Below, piece by piece: positions 8,500 to 16,724 of a stretch of DNA of 33,512 nucleotides. Below the pieces are notes generated by a model that saw nothing but the letters and a program-made list of their open reading frames with translations, was not told where the DNA came from and did no database searches. The DNA lies in assembly GCA_023443285.1 (NCBI GenBank), contig JAEZVB010000113.1, positions 1 through 33,512 of the forward strand, written 5' to 3'. This DNA is from Bacillota bacterium. Lineage in GTDB: Bacteria; Bacillota; Negativicutes; Sporomusales; Sporomusaceae. How positions within the stretch are numbered: the first letter of the stretch is position 1; the number at the start of each line of letters is the position of its first letter. A program made the translations under genes and the position numbers.

Positions 8500-9144
8500 T
8501 TATCCCCGCAAAACAGTAAACGGCTCTTGACTGTATACCATATCTTCCAGAACAGCTTTAAGCTCATCACCGGTTGTTCTCAGCAGATAAATCTGGCCGG
8601 CAAGGCCGCTGACCAATGTTTCATCCTGAATTTCGCCCAGATTGATTGCTGTACTCAAGAGACTGGCAGCAATGCCCGCGTGAGCAGCCACCACACCTGC
8701 CATCAAATCACTTATTACCATTTTATCCACCATAGTGACAATGGCTTTGCCGATTTCCATGACCTCAAGACAAGCTCTGGCTGTTTCCAGCGGTACTTCC
8801 GCCGCCTGTTTCAGCGCCTTTTGTAACGCCACATTACGCACCTTTTGCTGTTCCAAGCTGGTTTCTGATAAGCCGGCAGCCGCCAGCAGACCGCGGAGAG
8901 CTAAGGCATCTCGGTCAATCAAAATTGTTAGTTCAATATGTACTCTGGCCAAATCGGCTTGTTTTGCAATAAGAATTTCGCTATTTTCCACCGGCTTAGG
9001 AGTTTTTTCCGAATAGGTTATTGCCATCTCTAGCAGCGATGCCGCCATTAGTCCGTAGATAGCCGCCGTACTTCCCCCGCCTGGTGGTACTTCATCAGAA
9101 GCTAATTTGGCGGCAAAATCATTAATGCTTAATGAACTTAACAT
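8500..9144 (-). CDS. Cyclodeaminase/cyclohydrolase family protein, FchA-like
   Basis: 214 residues from ATG 9144; AGAAGGAAG lies upstream, and the frame further upstream (to 9195) looks non-coding. It begins LSINDFAAKLASDEVPPGGGSTAA, with the GGGS turn of the formiminotransferase-cyclodeaminase C-terminal fold (FTCD_C), and is all alpha-helical, of the length of clostridial FchA. FchA converts 5,10-methenyl-tetrahydrofolate to 10-formyl-tetrahydrofolate in one-carbon and acetogenic metabolism; relatives act as formimino-tetrahydrofolate cyclodeaminases or glutamate formiminotransferase partners. No other folate or Wood-Ljungdahl gene is in the window, so substrate choice is open. It lies 81 bases downstream of fakA on the same strand and may be co-transcribed with it. 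Confidence 0.82.
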   Translation of the reverse strand: MLSSLSINDFAAKLASDEVPPGGGSTAAIYGLMAASLLEMAITYSEKTPKPVENSEILIAKQADLARVHIELTILIDRDALALRGLLAAAGLSETSLEQQKVRNVALQKALKQAAEVPLETARACLEVMEIGKAIVTMVDKMVISDLMAGVVAAHAGIAASLLSTAINLGEIQDETLVSGLAGQIYLLRTTGDELKAVLEDMVYSQEPFTVLRG

Positions 9145-9225
9145 AGGTAGCCACTTCCTTCTTTTGTAAGGTACAACCCTGGTAGACATTACCATATACG
9201 CCGCGCAAAGAGTTTGCTAATTTGC

Positions 9226-10866
9226 TTACTCCACGCTGACAATCAAGTGATACAGCGGCTGCCCGCCAGAATATACTTCGACTTCTATATTGGGGAGCTC
9301 GTTACCAAGCACTTCAGCCAAGTCCTCCGCCTCTGCCTCAGTAAGCTCGGCTCCGAAATACAAGCTGACCATGCTGCTATCGTCAGTTGCCAAATGCCGA
9401 ACAAGCTTGGTTAATACACTGGCTAGCTCGCCCGAGTAGACAACCACGCTGCCATCCATTACTCCAATGTAGGAGCCTTCTGGCACAAGCTGTCCGTCCA
9501 CACTGGAGTCTCTGACAGCAATAGTGATGCTCCCTGATCTGACAGCGGCCTGAGCCTCTGTCATTCGCTCCAGGTTAGCCTCAAGTGAGCTGTCAGGATC
9601 AAAGGCCAGGATAGCAGCCAGACCCTGCGGCACATTGGTCGTAGGCACAATCGCTACCTGTTCACCCAAGAGCTTTTTGGCCTGCGCCGCTGCTAAAACG
9701 ATATTCTTGTTGTTTGGCAAGATGATATATTGCTCTGCATTGCCATTATGTATAGCCGTCATAAATTCTTCTACCGGCGGATTCATGGTTTGCCCGCCTG
9801 AGATAATAATACCGGCACCCACTTGCTGCATGATGGCAATCAGACCTTCTCCCGCCGCCACGCTGACTATTGCTAGCTTAGCTCTGTCCTCTTCTGTGGC
9901 TGCAGGTGCCAACATTGACGTAACGCCACCCTGTTCAATTATTTTATCGCGACGTTGATCTGCCATATTGTCAATTTTAATATCATGCAGTGTCCCCCAG
10001 GCAATGGCTGATTCCAGTACCGCCCCCGGATGTGCGGTGTGAATATGTACCTTTAATATGTTTTCGCCTGGTGCAAGTACCAGTGATTCGCCCATTTGCT
10101 CTAACTGGCGTTTAACTTCCTGCAAACTGGCTGCAAATTTTTTAACAATAAATTCGGTACAATAAGGATGGGAAATGGAAATATCCACATCCAATCCCGT
10201 TACCGTGAGCGTACGCCCAAAATCGGCCTCCGGCCCGCTAAACCGCCCCTCCAGTCCCTCCAGGCAACCTTTGAGAAAAACGATCAGCCCCTGGCCACCG
10301 GCATCGACTACCCCGGCTGCTTTCAGTGCCGGCAACAGTTCCGGCGTCCTGCGCAATTCGTCCTGCCCGGCCACTATAGCCGCTGTCAGGATATCGGCAA
10401 ATTCCGCATGCTCGCGTACCGCTCGCTGAGTACCTTTGGCAATTCCTTTCGCTACCGTCAGGATAGTCCCTTCCACCGGCCTGGCAACAGCCCGGTAGGC
10501 GTAGAGCACGCCATACTGAAAAGCTTTGCCGACCTCGGCCGAAGTCGCAGTATCTTTTCCAGCCAACCCTCTGGCAATTCCCCGCAAAAGTTGGGACAAG
10601 ATGACCCCTGAGTTGCCTCTGGCGCCCATAATAGCGCTGTCAGCCCCCCGGCGTGCCAGCGAGCCAATGCCCTCATCAGGCGCCTCGCCTACCGCTTTGG
10701 CTACCGCCCCCAGCGTTAGCAACATGTTTGTTCCGGTATCGCCGTCAGGGACAGGGAAAACATTCATACTATTAATATATTCGTGTTCGCGCATAAATTC
10801 GCTGTAAGCCCCGGCAATCATGCGACGAAAGTCTTTTCCGTCTATTACATCAACACTTGGCTGCAT
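9226..10866 (-). CDS. fakA: Fatty acid kinase subunit FakA (YloV/DAK2 family)
   Basis: 546 residues. The N-terminal DhaL/DAK2 kinase domain carries the nucleotide/Mg motif VFPVPDGDTGTNM near 36-48 and the glycine-rich GARGNSGVILSQLLRG near 80-95. A middle linker domain leads to a C-terminal EDD/DegV-like half ending YSGGQPLYHLIVSVE. FakA phosphorylates the carboxyl group of fatty acids held by FakB, giving acyl-phosphate for phospholipid synthesis in Gram-positive bacteria. The degV/fakB gene is immediately upstream with a 23-base gap, which strongly supports this pairing. ATG 10866 is preceded by GGGGAT. The older name is DAK2 domain fusion protein YloV. Confidence 0.9.
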   Translation of the reverse strand: MQPSVDVIDGKDFRRMIAGAYSEFMREHEYINSMNVFPVPDGDTGTNMLLTLGAVAKAVGEAPDEGIGSLARRGADSAIMGARGNSGVILSQLLRGIARGLAGKDTATSAEVGKAFQYGVLYAYRAVARPVEGTILTVAKGIAKGTQRAVREHAEFADILTAAIVAGQDELRRTPELLPALKAAGVVDAGGQGLIVFLKGCLEGLEGRFSGPEADFGRTLTVTGLDVDISISHPYCTEFIVKKFAASLQEVKRQLEQMGESLVLAPGENILKVHIHTAHPGAVLESAIAWGTLHDIKIDNMADQRRDKIIEQGGVTSMLAPAATEEDRAKLAIVSVAAGEGLIAIMQQVGAGIIISGGQTMNPPVEEFMTAIHNGNAEQYIILPNNKNIVLAAAQAKKLLGEQVAIVPTTNVPQGLAAILAFDPDSSLEANLERMTEAQAAVRSGSITIAVRDSSVDGQLVPEGSYIGVMDGSVVVYSGELASVLTKLVRHLATDDSSMVSLYFGAELTEAEAEDLAEVLGNELPNIEVEVYSGGQPLYHLIVSVE

Positions 10867-10889
10867 AGCACTATCCCCTTTCGCAATCG

Positions 10890-11726
10890 TTATAGCTTGG
10901 TTTGATATATAAGTCCAATAATCCTCGGCCCCAAATGCGCGCCCAATACAGAACCAAGAACAGACTGTGCTACAGGGATGTCAGGATAACACTGGCGAAT
11001 AGTACTTACCATTTCTTCTACCACAGCCGGCTCGCCGCCATCCACTACGCCAATATACTCGAGGCTGCCTTCTTTGTTAAGTTCCTCAAGCATACGCGCT
11101 ATAGCGCGTGGTCTAGTGCGAACCTTATCAAGTACTTGCACCTTGCCTTCATGCAAAGTAAGAATGGGCTTGATCTGCAAAATGGAACCAAACAAGGCTG
11201 CGGCACCGCCAATTCGCCCGCCTTTATGCAGATGTTCCAAGGAATCTACAATAAACAGAGTGCGTGTTGCCGCGGCCATACGCTGCAGATATTCGGCAAT
11301 TACCAGAGCCTCTTCACCGGCTGCTGCCATAGCCAGCGCTTTCTCTGCCATTTTTATGGCACCAATCGCCCCAGTGCCAGAATCAATAACATAGATTTTC
11401 CGGCCTTTATAGTCTTTCGCCGCCGCTCTGGCTCCATCGACAGTCCCGCTTAGCCCGCCGGAAAGGCAAATGGCAATTACGGGGTGACCTGCAGCTGCCG
11501 GTGCAAAAACCTGAGCAAAATCTCCGGGCGATGGTTGCGATGTCCGGGGATGCCGCCCCAGCTCCCTGACTTTTTGAAACAAATGCGCAGTAGTCAACTC
11601 CGGCTCATTCCATTCCTTGTCACCGAGAATAACCTTTAGCGGCACAACATGAAGGTTATCATGGGCTGCCAGCATTTCTTCCGGTATATTGGCCGTACTG
11701 TCAATCACTACATGTATATTCAACAC
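10890..11726 (-). CDS. fakB: DegV family fatty-acid-binding protein FakB
   Basis: 278 residues. The DegV fold shows IDSTANIPEEM near 8-18, the lipid-head motif TSQPSPGDF near 61-69, SGGLSGTVDGARAA near 88-101 and SLEHLHKGGRIGGAAA near 160-175. DegV proteins bind one fatty acid in a deep pocket and present it to FakA. The start is GTG 11726 (TTG 11723 is also possible), with GAGGAG about ten bases upstream. It is the first gene of the cluster fakB-fakA-fchA-like. Acyl chain preference cannot be inferred. Confidence 0.9.
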   Translation of the reverse strand: MLNIHVVIDSTANIPEEMLAAHDNLHVVPLKVILGDKEWNEPELTTAHLFQKVRELGRHPRTSQPSPGDFAQVFAPAAAGHPVIAICLSGGLSGTVDGARAAAKDYKGRKIYVIDSGTGAIGAIKMAEKALAMAAAGEEALVIAEYLQRMAAATRTLFIVDSLEHLHKGGRIGGAAALFGSILQIKPILTLHEGKVQVLDKVRTRPRAIARMLEELNKEGSLEYIGVVDGGEPAVVEEMVSTIRQCYPDIPVAQSVLGSVLGAHLGPRIIGLIYQTKL

Positions 11727-11883
11727 CGCCTGTATACTCCTCTCTAATCCTTACCCTATATCTTACCAAATATTCTAACGCAAATACACAAAAAAATCAG
11801 TACCTTTGCTTAAGACCGAAAGGAAACAAGCTACTATTCGGCGAAATTAGGTACAATTATATTTTTTAAAGTAAGGAGCAATT

Positions 11884-14022
11884 ATGGATAACCAACTCCT
11901 CTTTGCCTTAGATATCGGAACCCGCAGTGTTGTCGGCCTCGTCGGCGAAATAGAAAATAACACAATAAAGCTACTGGCGTCAGACCGGGAAGAACATCAT
12001 ACCCGCGCCATGCTGGACGGTCAGATTCACGATGTTACAGAAGTTGCCCAAGTCCTGGCTAATGTAAAAAACCGCCTGGAAAATTCGACCGGCAAGCTCA
12101 CCAAAGTAGCCGTGGCTGCAGCTGGCCGCGCCCTGTGCACACTAAGGATTACAACCAGCCTGGATACCTCCTCACGCGGCGCCCTAACTCCGGAAGACGA
12201 ACGTTCGCTTGAACTGGCCGCTATTCAAACAGCGCAGGCTGAACTGGCCTCATCAGGTACAGTCCCCGATCCGACTGATTATTACTGTGTAGGCTATAGT
12301 GTCATCAGCTATAACTTGGATGGAACCCGAATAAAAAGTCTGGTTGGCCAGCGCGGAAGACTTTCCTCTATTGAGGCAATTGCAACCTTCCTGCCCCGCC
12401 AGGTAATTGACTCCCTGCAGTCGGCCATTCAGGCTGTAGGCCTCGAAATGTCCACCCTCACGTTAGAACCTATTGCCGCCATTAATGTGCTGATCCCCTC
12501 CACCATGCGGCACCTTAACCTGGTGCTTATTGATGTAGGTGCCGGTACTTCCGACGTCGCTATTACCCGCGACGGCTCAGTTATTGCCTATGGCATGGTT
12601 CCGTTTGCCGGCGATGAAATTACCGAGGCCATCTCCCAAAGCTACCTGCTGGATTTTAATGTTGCCGAATCCGTGAAACGCCAATTAAGCGATTCTACTA
12701 AAAAAGTTTGCTTTACCGATGTATTAGGGTTGCAGCAAGAAGTTGCCGCGCAAGATATTATTAATTCGATTACTCCCAAGGTCGGTGAACTGGCGCAGGC
12801 TATTGCCTCAGAAATAATGAGCCTTAACAACGAATGCCCGCAGGCTGTATTGTTGGTCGGGGGAGGTGCTCTGACCCCGCTTCTGCCGGAGAGCCTGGCT
12901 GAAGCACTTGCTATGCCGCCTGCCAGAGTGGCTATTCGCCGCCCAGATTCCATCGAAGGCATTAGCAACATACCGGATTCACTCTGCACACCGGATTCGG
13001 TCACACCGCTGGGCATTTTGAAACTGGCCGGCGGCCATACGCTGAACTTTGTAAATATAACATTAAACAACCGATCCATTCGGTTATTCAATTTGAGCAA
13101 ATTAACGGTAGCTGATGCATTACTCGCTGCCGGTATTGATATCCGGGCTCTACGCGGTCGCCCCGGCATGGGGCTGACTATTACAGTCAACGGTAAAACC
13201 CAGTTCATTGCCGGCAGTCACGGCAGCCCCGGCGAAATTTTGGTTAATAACCAGCCTGCCAGGTTAACAGATGGCCTGCAGGATCAGGATATCGTTACGG
13301 TAAACCTTGGTTCTGACGGTACATCACCGGCACCGCGCCTTGAAGATATTGTAGAATTACCTCAAGCTCTGCCAATCACCGTGGAAGGTGAAGACTATCA
13401 AATAGAACTGCCAATAACCATTAATGGCAGTCCCGCTAAGAGCGGCTCTATTTTGCAGGATCGCGATGAAATCTGCGTGACTTCAAAGCTCACGCTTGCC
13501 GAAGCATTAAACCAGTTACAGCTTGCTTTTGCCCAAACTGAATATGTTTATCAGGTTAATGGCGTGGAACGCTCATATACTATATGGCCCAAATACACCA
13601 TTGACAAAGAAGCTGCCGCCCCTACTACCATAATAACCGCCGGTAATAGTATTGAAATACATCAAGCTCCACCACCAACGCTCGCAGAAATTTTAGGAAT
13701 CAACCAGGATGCTGATGAAGCTGCTGTTAAGGTTTCATTTAACGGCTCGCCTTGTACTATTCCCACCCGCCGCTATACCGTACTGGTAGATGGACTCCAT
13801 GCCGACATTAACCAACCTGCCCCTACCGGCAGCAATATTGTTTTTACTTCTGCTCCGGATCTTCAGCCAATGATCAGCGATGTGTTATTAGCCGCTGATT
13901 TTGATCCTCTTAGTTTACCGGCTACTGCCAGAGTACATGTGCTTTTAAATAATATGCCGACAGAATATACGGCTCCCGTGAAAAACGGCGACAGTGTAAC
14001 CATTCAGGTCATTGAAAAATAA
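11884..14022 (+). CDS. FtsA-like actin-fold ATPase with repeat-built C-terminal extension
   Basis: 712 residues, far longer than FtsA (about 420). Residues 1-390 are an ASKHA (FtsA/PilM/MreB) fold: phosphate-1 LFALDIGTRSVVGLV at 6-20, phosphate-2 LVLIDVGAGTSDVAI at 213-227, adenosine motif AVLLVGGGALTPLLP at 321-335. Residues 400-712 contain about five degenerate units, each with a short helix (LTVADALL 407, LEDIVEL 486, LTLAEALN 536, TLAEILG 599, MISDVLL 663), then strands with an NG turn and an (D/N)(G/Q/R)(D/N)xI/V ending, resembling small beta-grasp or SLBB-like domains. No membrane segment is seen and no ftsZ or pil gene is adjacent. AAGGAGC precedes the ATG. It is usually annotated as a cell division protein FtsA; the actual role is not established. 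Confidence 0.82.
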   Translation: MDNQLLFALDIGTRSVVGLVGEIENNTIKLLASDREEHHTRAMLDGQIHDVTEVAQVLANVKNRLENSTGKLTKVAVAAAGRALCTLRITTSLDTSSRGALTPEDERSLELAAIQTAQAELASSGTVPDPTDYYCVGYSVISYNLDGTRIKSLVGQRGRLSSIEAIATFLPRQVIDSLQSAIQAVGLEMSTLTLEPIAAINVLIPSTMRHLNLVLIDVGAGTSDVAITRDGSVIAYGMVPFAGDEITEAISQSYLLDFNVAESVKRQLSDSTKKVCFTDVLGLQQEVAAQDIINSITPKVGELAQAIASEIMSLNNECPQAVLLVGGGALTPLLPESLAEALAMPPARVAIRRPDSIEGISNIPDSLCTPDSVTPLGILKLAGGHTLNFVNITLNNRSIRLFNLSKLTVADALLAAGIDIRALRGRPGMGLTITVNGKTQFIAGSHGSPGEILVNNQPARLTDGLQDQDIVTVNLGSDGTSPAPRLEDIVELPQALPITVEGEDYQIELPITINGSPAKSGSILQDRDEICVTSKLTLAEALNQLQLAFAQTEYVYQVNGVERSYTIWPKYTIDKEAAAPTTIITAGNSIEIHQAPPPTLAEILGINQDADEAAVKVSFNGSPCTIPTRRYTVLVDGLHADINQPAPTGSNIVFTSAPDLQPMISDVLLAADFDPLSLPATARVHVLLNNMPTEYTAPVKNGDSVTIQVIEK

Positions 14023-14029
14023 TACTAAT

Positions 14030-14075
14030 AAAAGTAAACAGTACTGTGATACACATCACAGTACTGTTTACTTTT
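14030..14075. promoter_or_regulatory. Perfect 21-bp palindrome: CRP/FNR-type operator for hcp and possible terminator
   Basis: The arms 14030-14050 and 14055-14075 are perfect reverse complements with the four-base loop ACAC. The core is TGTGAT-N4-ATCACA (14045-14060), the CRP-type half-site TGTGA-N6-TCACA. Its centre (14052.5) lies at -41.5 relative to a start expected seven bases after the TATAAT at 14082-14087, the classical class II activator position. It also follows the ftsA-like stop by seven bases and could form a long hairpin, so it may double as a terminator. Confidence 0.75.
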
Positions 14076-14081
14076 ACCCCC

Positions 14082-14087
14082 TATAAT
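14082..14087 (+). promoter_or_regulatory. Candidate -10 element of the hcp promoter
   Basis: Perfect TATAAT, with no recognisable -35 hexamer at 16-18 bases upstream. A missing -35 fits an activator-dependent promoter. Confidence 0.6.
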
Positions 14088-14121
14088 TAAATTATAACTA
14101 CAATAATAAGGGGGATAAAAA

Positions 14122-15420
14122 ATGAGTATGTTTTGCTACCAATGTGAACAAACTGCAGGCGGTGCCGGTTGCACCAAAGTTGGTGTCTGTGGTAAAAATG
14201 AAGACATCGCCAGCTTACAGGATACCCTACTTTTCGGTCTCAAAGGCATTGCTGCCTATGCGCACCACGCACGCGAGCTCGGTGCCAGTGATGAAGCGGT
14301 GGATGCGTTTGCCCATGATGCTCTCTTTTTCACCTTGACTAACGTAAACTTCAGCCTGGAAAAACATATCGAAATGGTACTTAAATGCGGCGAAATTAAC
14401 CTCAAGGTTATGGAACTCTTAGATAAAGCCCATGTTGAGCATTTTGGCTCACCGGTACCTACCGAAGTATTTACTGGCTTTAAAGCAGGCCACGGCATCC
14501 TGGTAACAGGTCATGACCTGTTAGACTTGGAAGAACTCCTAAAGCAAACCGAAGGTACTGGCATTAACGTCTATACCCATGGCGAAATGTTGCCGGCTCA
14601 TGCTTATCCAGAACTGAAAAAGTATAAGCATCTTGTAGGTAACTACGGCACAGCCTGGCAAAACCAGCGTGCAGAATTCGAAGCCTTCCCCGGCGCCATT
14701 TTAGTTACTACCAACTGTGTTATGCCGCTCACGGCCAACCAGACTTACGGAGACCGCATCTTTACCCGCAGTGTAACAGGCCTCCAAGGCGGTAACCATA
14801 TCACTGATCGCAACTTTTCTGCGCTTATTGCTAAAGCCAAAGCCCTGCCGCAATTACCTGATCAAGCAGGCGCTTATACACTCACTACCGGTTTCCATCA
14901 CAATGCCATTCTTGGCCTTGCCGACAAAATTGTCGAAGCTGTTAAAGCCGGTAAAATCAAACGTTTCTTCTTGATCGGCGGCTGCGACGGCGCTAAACCT
15001 GGCCGCAACTACTACACCGAATTGGCCGAAAAAATACCCCAAGACTGTGTAATCCTTACGGTAGCCTGCGGCAAATACCGCTTCAATCATCTTGATTTTG
15101 GCACAATTGATGGTATCCCGCGCCTTATCGACCTTGGTCAATGCAACAACGCCTTCTCCGGTATTCAAGTGGCTGTTGCCCTGGCCAAAGTATTTAACTG
15201 TGGCGTAAACGACCTGCCACTGTCCTTTGTCTTATCCTGGTTTGAGCAAAAAGCAGTTGCTATCTTGCTTACTCTGCTGCATCTTGGCGTAAAAAATATC
15301 CGCATCGGCCCATCCGCTCCGGCTTTCATAACACCGGGAGTATTCAATGTCTTAAGTGAAAACTTTGATCTTAAACTCATCACTACCCCTGATGAAGATT
15401 TAAAGGCCATGTTAGGATAA
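14122..15420 (+). CDS. hcp: Hybrid cluster protein (hydroxylamine reductase), short class III type
   Basis: 432 residues. The N-terminal Fe-S motif is C5-X2-C8-X8-C17-X5-C23. The hybrid-cluster ligands follow in the known order: THGEMLPAH (His/Glu), TTNCV, GGCDGAKPGR, VACGKYRFN, GQCNNAFS and SWFEQKAV (Glu and Lys). At 432 residues it lacks the ~110-residue helical bundle that follows the N-terminal cysteines in class I and II enzymes, so it is class III. Hcp reduces NO (and hydroxylamine in vitro) and protects anaerobes from nitrosative stress; no hcr reductase is adjacent. AAGGGGG lies seven bases before the ATG. The upstream palindrome suggests control by a CRP/FNR-family regulator, such as HcpR. 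It is monocistronic, ending at a strong terminator. Confidence 0.95.
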   Translation: MSMFCYQCEQTAGGAGCTKVGVCGKNEDIASLQDTLLFGLKGIAAYAHHARELGASDEAVDAFAHDALFFTLTNVNFSLEKHIEMVLKCGEINLKVMELLDKAHVEHFGSPVPTEVFTGFKAGHGILVTGHDLLDLEELLKQTEGTGINVYTHGEMLPAHAYPELKKYKHLVGNYGTAWQNQRAEFEAFPGAILVTTNCVMPLTANQTYGDRIFTRSVTGLQGGNHITDRNFSALIAKAKALPQLPDQAGAYTLTTGFHHNAILGLADKIVEAVKAGKIKRFFLIGGCDGAKPGRNYYTELAEKIPQDCVILTVACGKYRFNHLDFGTIDGIPRLIDLGQCNNAFSGIQVAVALAKVFNCGVNDLPLSFVLSWFEQKAVAILLTLLHLGVKNIRIGPSAPAFITPGVFNVLSENFDLKLITTPDEDLKAMLG

Positions 15421-15424
15421 TATT

Positions 15425-15488
15425 AAAAAATTGCCACGCTACGCTCGTAATGATCTAGTCATTGCAAACGGTAGCGTGGCAATTTTTT
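15425..15488. terminator. Strong bidirectional terminator between hcp and the GGDEF gene
   Basis: An 18-bp perfect stem (15425-15442 with 15471-15488) begins with six A and ends with six or more T, with a smaller AATGA/TCATT stem inside the loop. It serves both convergent genes. Confidence 0.9.
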
Positions 15489-15494
15489 TACTAT

Positions 15495-16520
15495 TTAAAA
15501 CACCGCACATTGGTTGCGGCCTTGGCGTTTAGCACGATAGAGTGCACTGTCGGCTTCGTTGAAAGCATCCTGGCAGGCTATATCCGGACTCCTGCGTGAT
15601 ACCCCGATACTAATGGTAATTTTAACATGTTCCCGTTTATGAATAAAATCGCAATTAGATACCTGAAAACGCAGTCTTTCGGCAATCTTTAGTCCTAATT
15701 CGAGTGTGGTACTCGGTAATACCAGTGCAAACTCCTCGCCACCATAACGAAAAGCCATATCCTTGCTGCGAATACTCATTCTTATCATTCGTCCAACTGT
15801 CTCCAGAACCTGATCACCAAACAAGTGTCCATAGGTATCATTCAGTTGCTTAAAATGGTCAATATCCACAATCAATAAGACATATTGCTGAATACCGGCT
15901 GTCTTTTCCAAATACGCCCGATGATTCAGAAGGCCTGTTAGTTGATCAGTATGCGCCAGCTCATAGTGATGCGCATTTTCTCGTATAAGCTCGGCAATCT
16001 GTCCTTCATTTTTAAATTGCTTTTCTACCATATTGCGCATATACACAGAGGTAAAGGACAACATGGCAAAACTAATCACATTATATCCAATCTCCAGCCA
16101 AAAAGTAGCTGTATTAGCATGAGTAGAAAAGAGTTGGGCGGTTACATAAACACAGGCAATCACCAGCGTTAACCGCATAGCCCGATCACGACCCACCCTA
16201 AGTACCATCCGCATTAAAAGCAAATGGTATAATACATTGCTGTATACTGCTCCAGCTACAGTTAGTCCGGCACACAGTGTTATATTTACAATAAACTCCT
16301 GTATGTGCGGTTTAGTCTGCCGCCAGCATAAAAACATATTATACAGCATGTACAAGCCAGACAATTCAACAATTACCAACCAGTATGATCCTTTATTAAG
16401 CATTGCTGCTGTTGTTGAAAACAAGACCGCAATACCGCTCATTTGCCTGATTATGAGTTGCAGTCTGGAGACAGGATCATTCCACAATTTCAGCATGTGT
16501 TTATCCTTGTTTACATTCAT
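15495..16520 (-). CDS. Membrane-bound GGDEF diguanylate cyclase
   Basis: 341 residues from ATG 16520, with GAAGGAG ten bases upstream; TTG 16529 is in frame but sits too close to that site. About five or six hydrophobic segments fill residues ~15-165, followed by a GGDEF domain from about 180. Catalytic features are intact: DIDHFKQLNDTYGH and the signature YGGEEFALVLP. The product-inhibition I-site RSKD lies exactly five residues before GGEEF. It should make c-di-GMP from two GTP at the inner membrane face and be feedback inhibited. The sensory N-terminus matches no domain I can name. It is monocistronic between terminators. Confidence 0.92.
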   Translation of the reverse strand: MNVNKDKHMLKLWNDPVSRLQLIIRQMSGIAVLFSTTAAMLNKGSYWLVIVELSGLYMLYNMFLCWRQTKPHIQEFIVNITLCAGLTVAGAVYSNVLYHLLLMRMVLRVGRDRAMRLTLVIACVYVTAQLFSTHANTATFWLEIGYNVISFAMLSFTSVYMRNMVEKQFKNEGQIAELIRENAHHYELAHTDQLTGLLNHRAYLEKTAGIQQYVLLIVDIDHFKQLNDTYGHLFGDQVLETVGRMIRMSIRSKDMAFRYGGEEFALVLPSTTLELGLKIAERLRFQVSNCDFIHKREHVKITISIGVSRRSPDIACQDAFNEADSALYRAKRQGRNQCAVF

Positions 16521-16674
16521 GTTGCTCAAACTCCTTCATACAATAGGAGCATTTTAACTGCTTGGTATATAATACCATATTTTCAATATAAAAAAAGGCT
16601 TGTCCTGCTGGGTAGTACGTGAAATTTTTCTACAAATTCTACGATAATTTTATCAAATATTCTACATAAAAACA

Positions 16675-16704
16675 ATCCCTGTATACTAACTTGTATACAG
16701 GGAT
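16675..16704 (-). terminator. Terminator of the tetrapyrrole operon
   Basis: On the minus strand ATCCCTGTATAC pairs perfectly with GTATACAGGGAT over a six-base loop, followed by TGTTTTTATG. It lies about 20 bases past the hemL stop. Confidence 0.82.
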
Positions 16705-16724
16705 GTTGTATTATGTTGTATTAT

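Noticed and set aside
9145..9195. Seventeen-codon N-terminal extension of the FchA-like protein
   Set aside because: The basic, non-conserved stretch covers the ribosome binding site of ATG 9144, from which the family's normal start follows.
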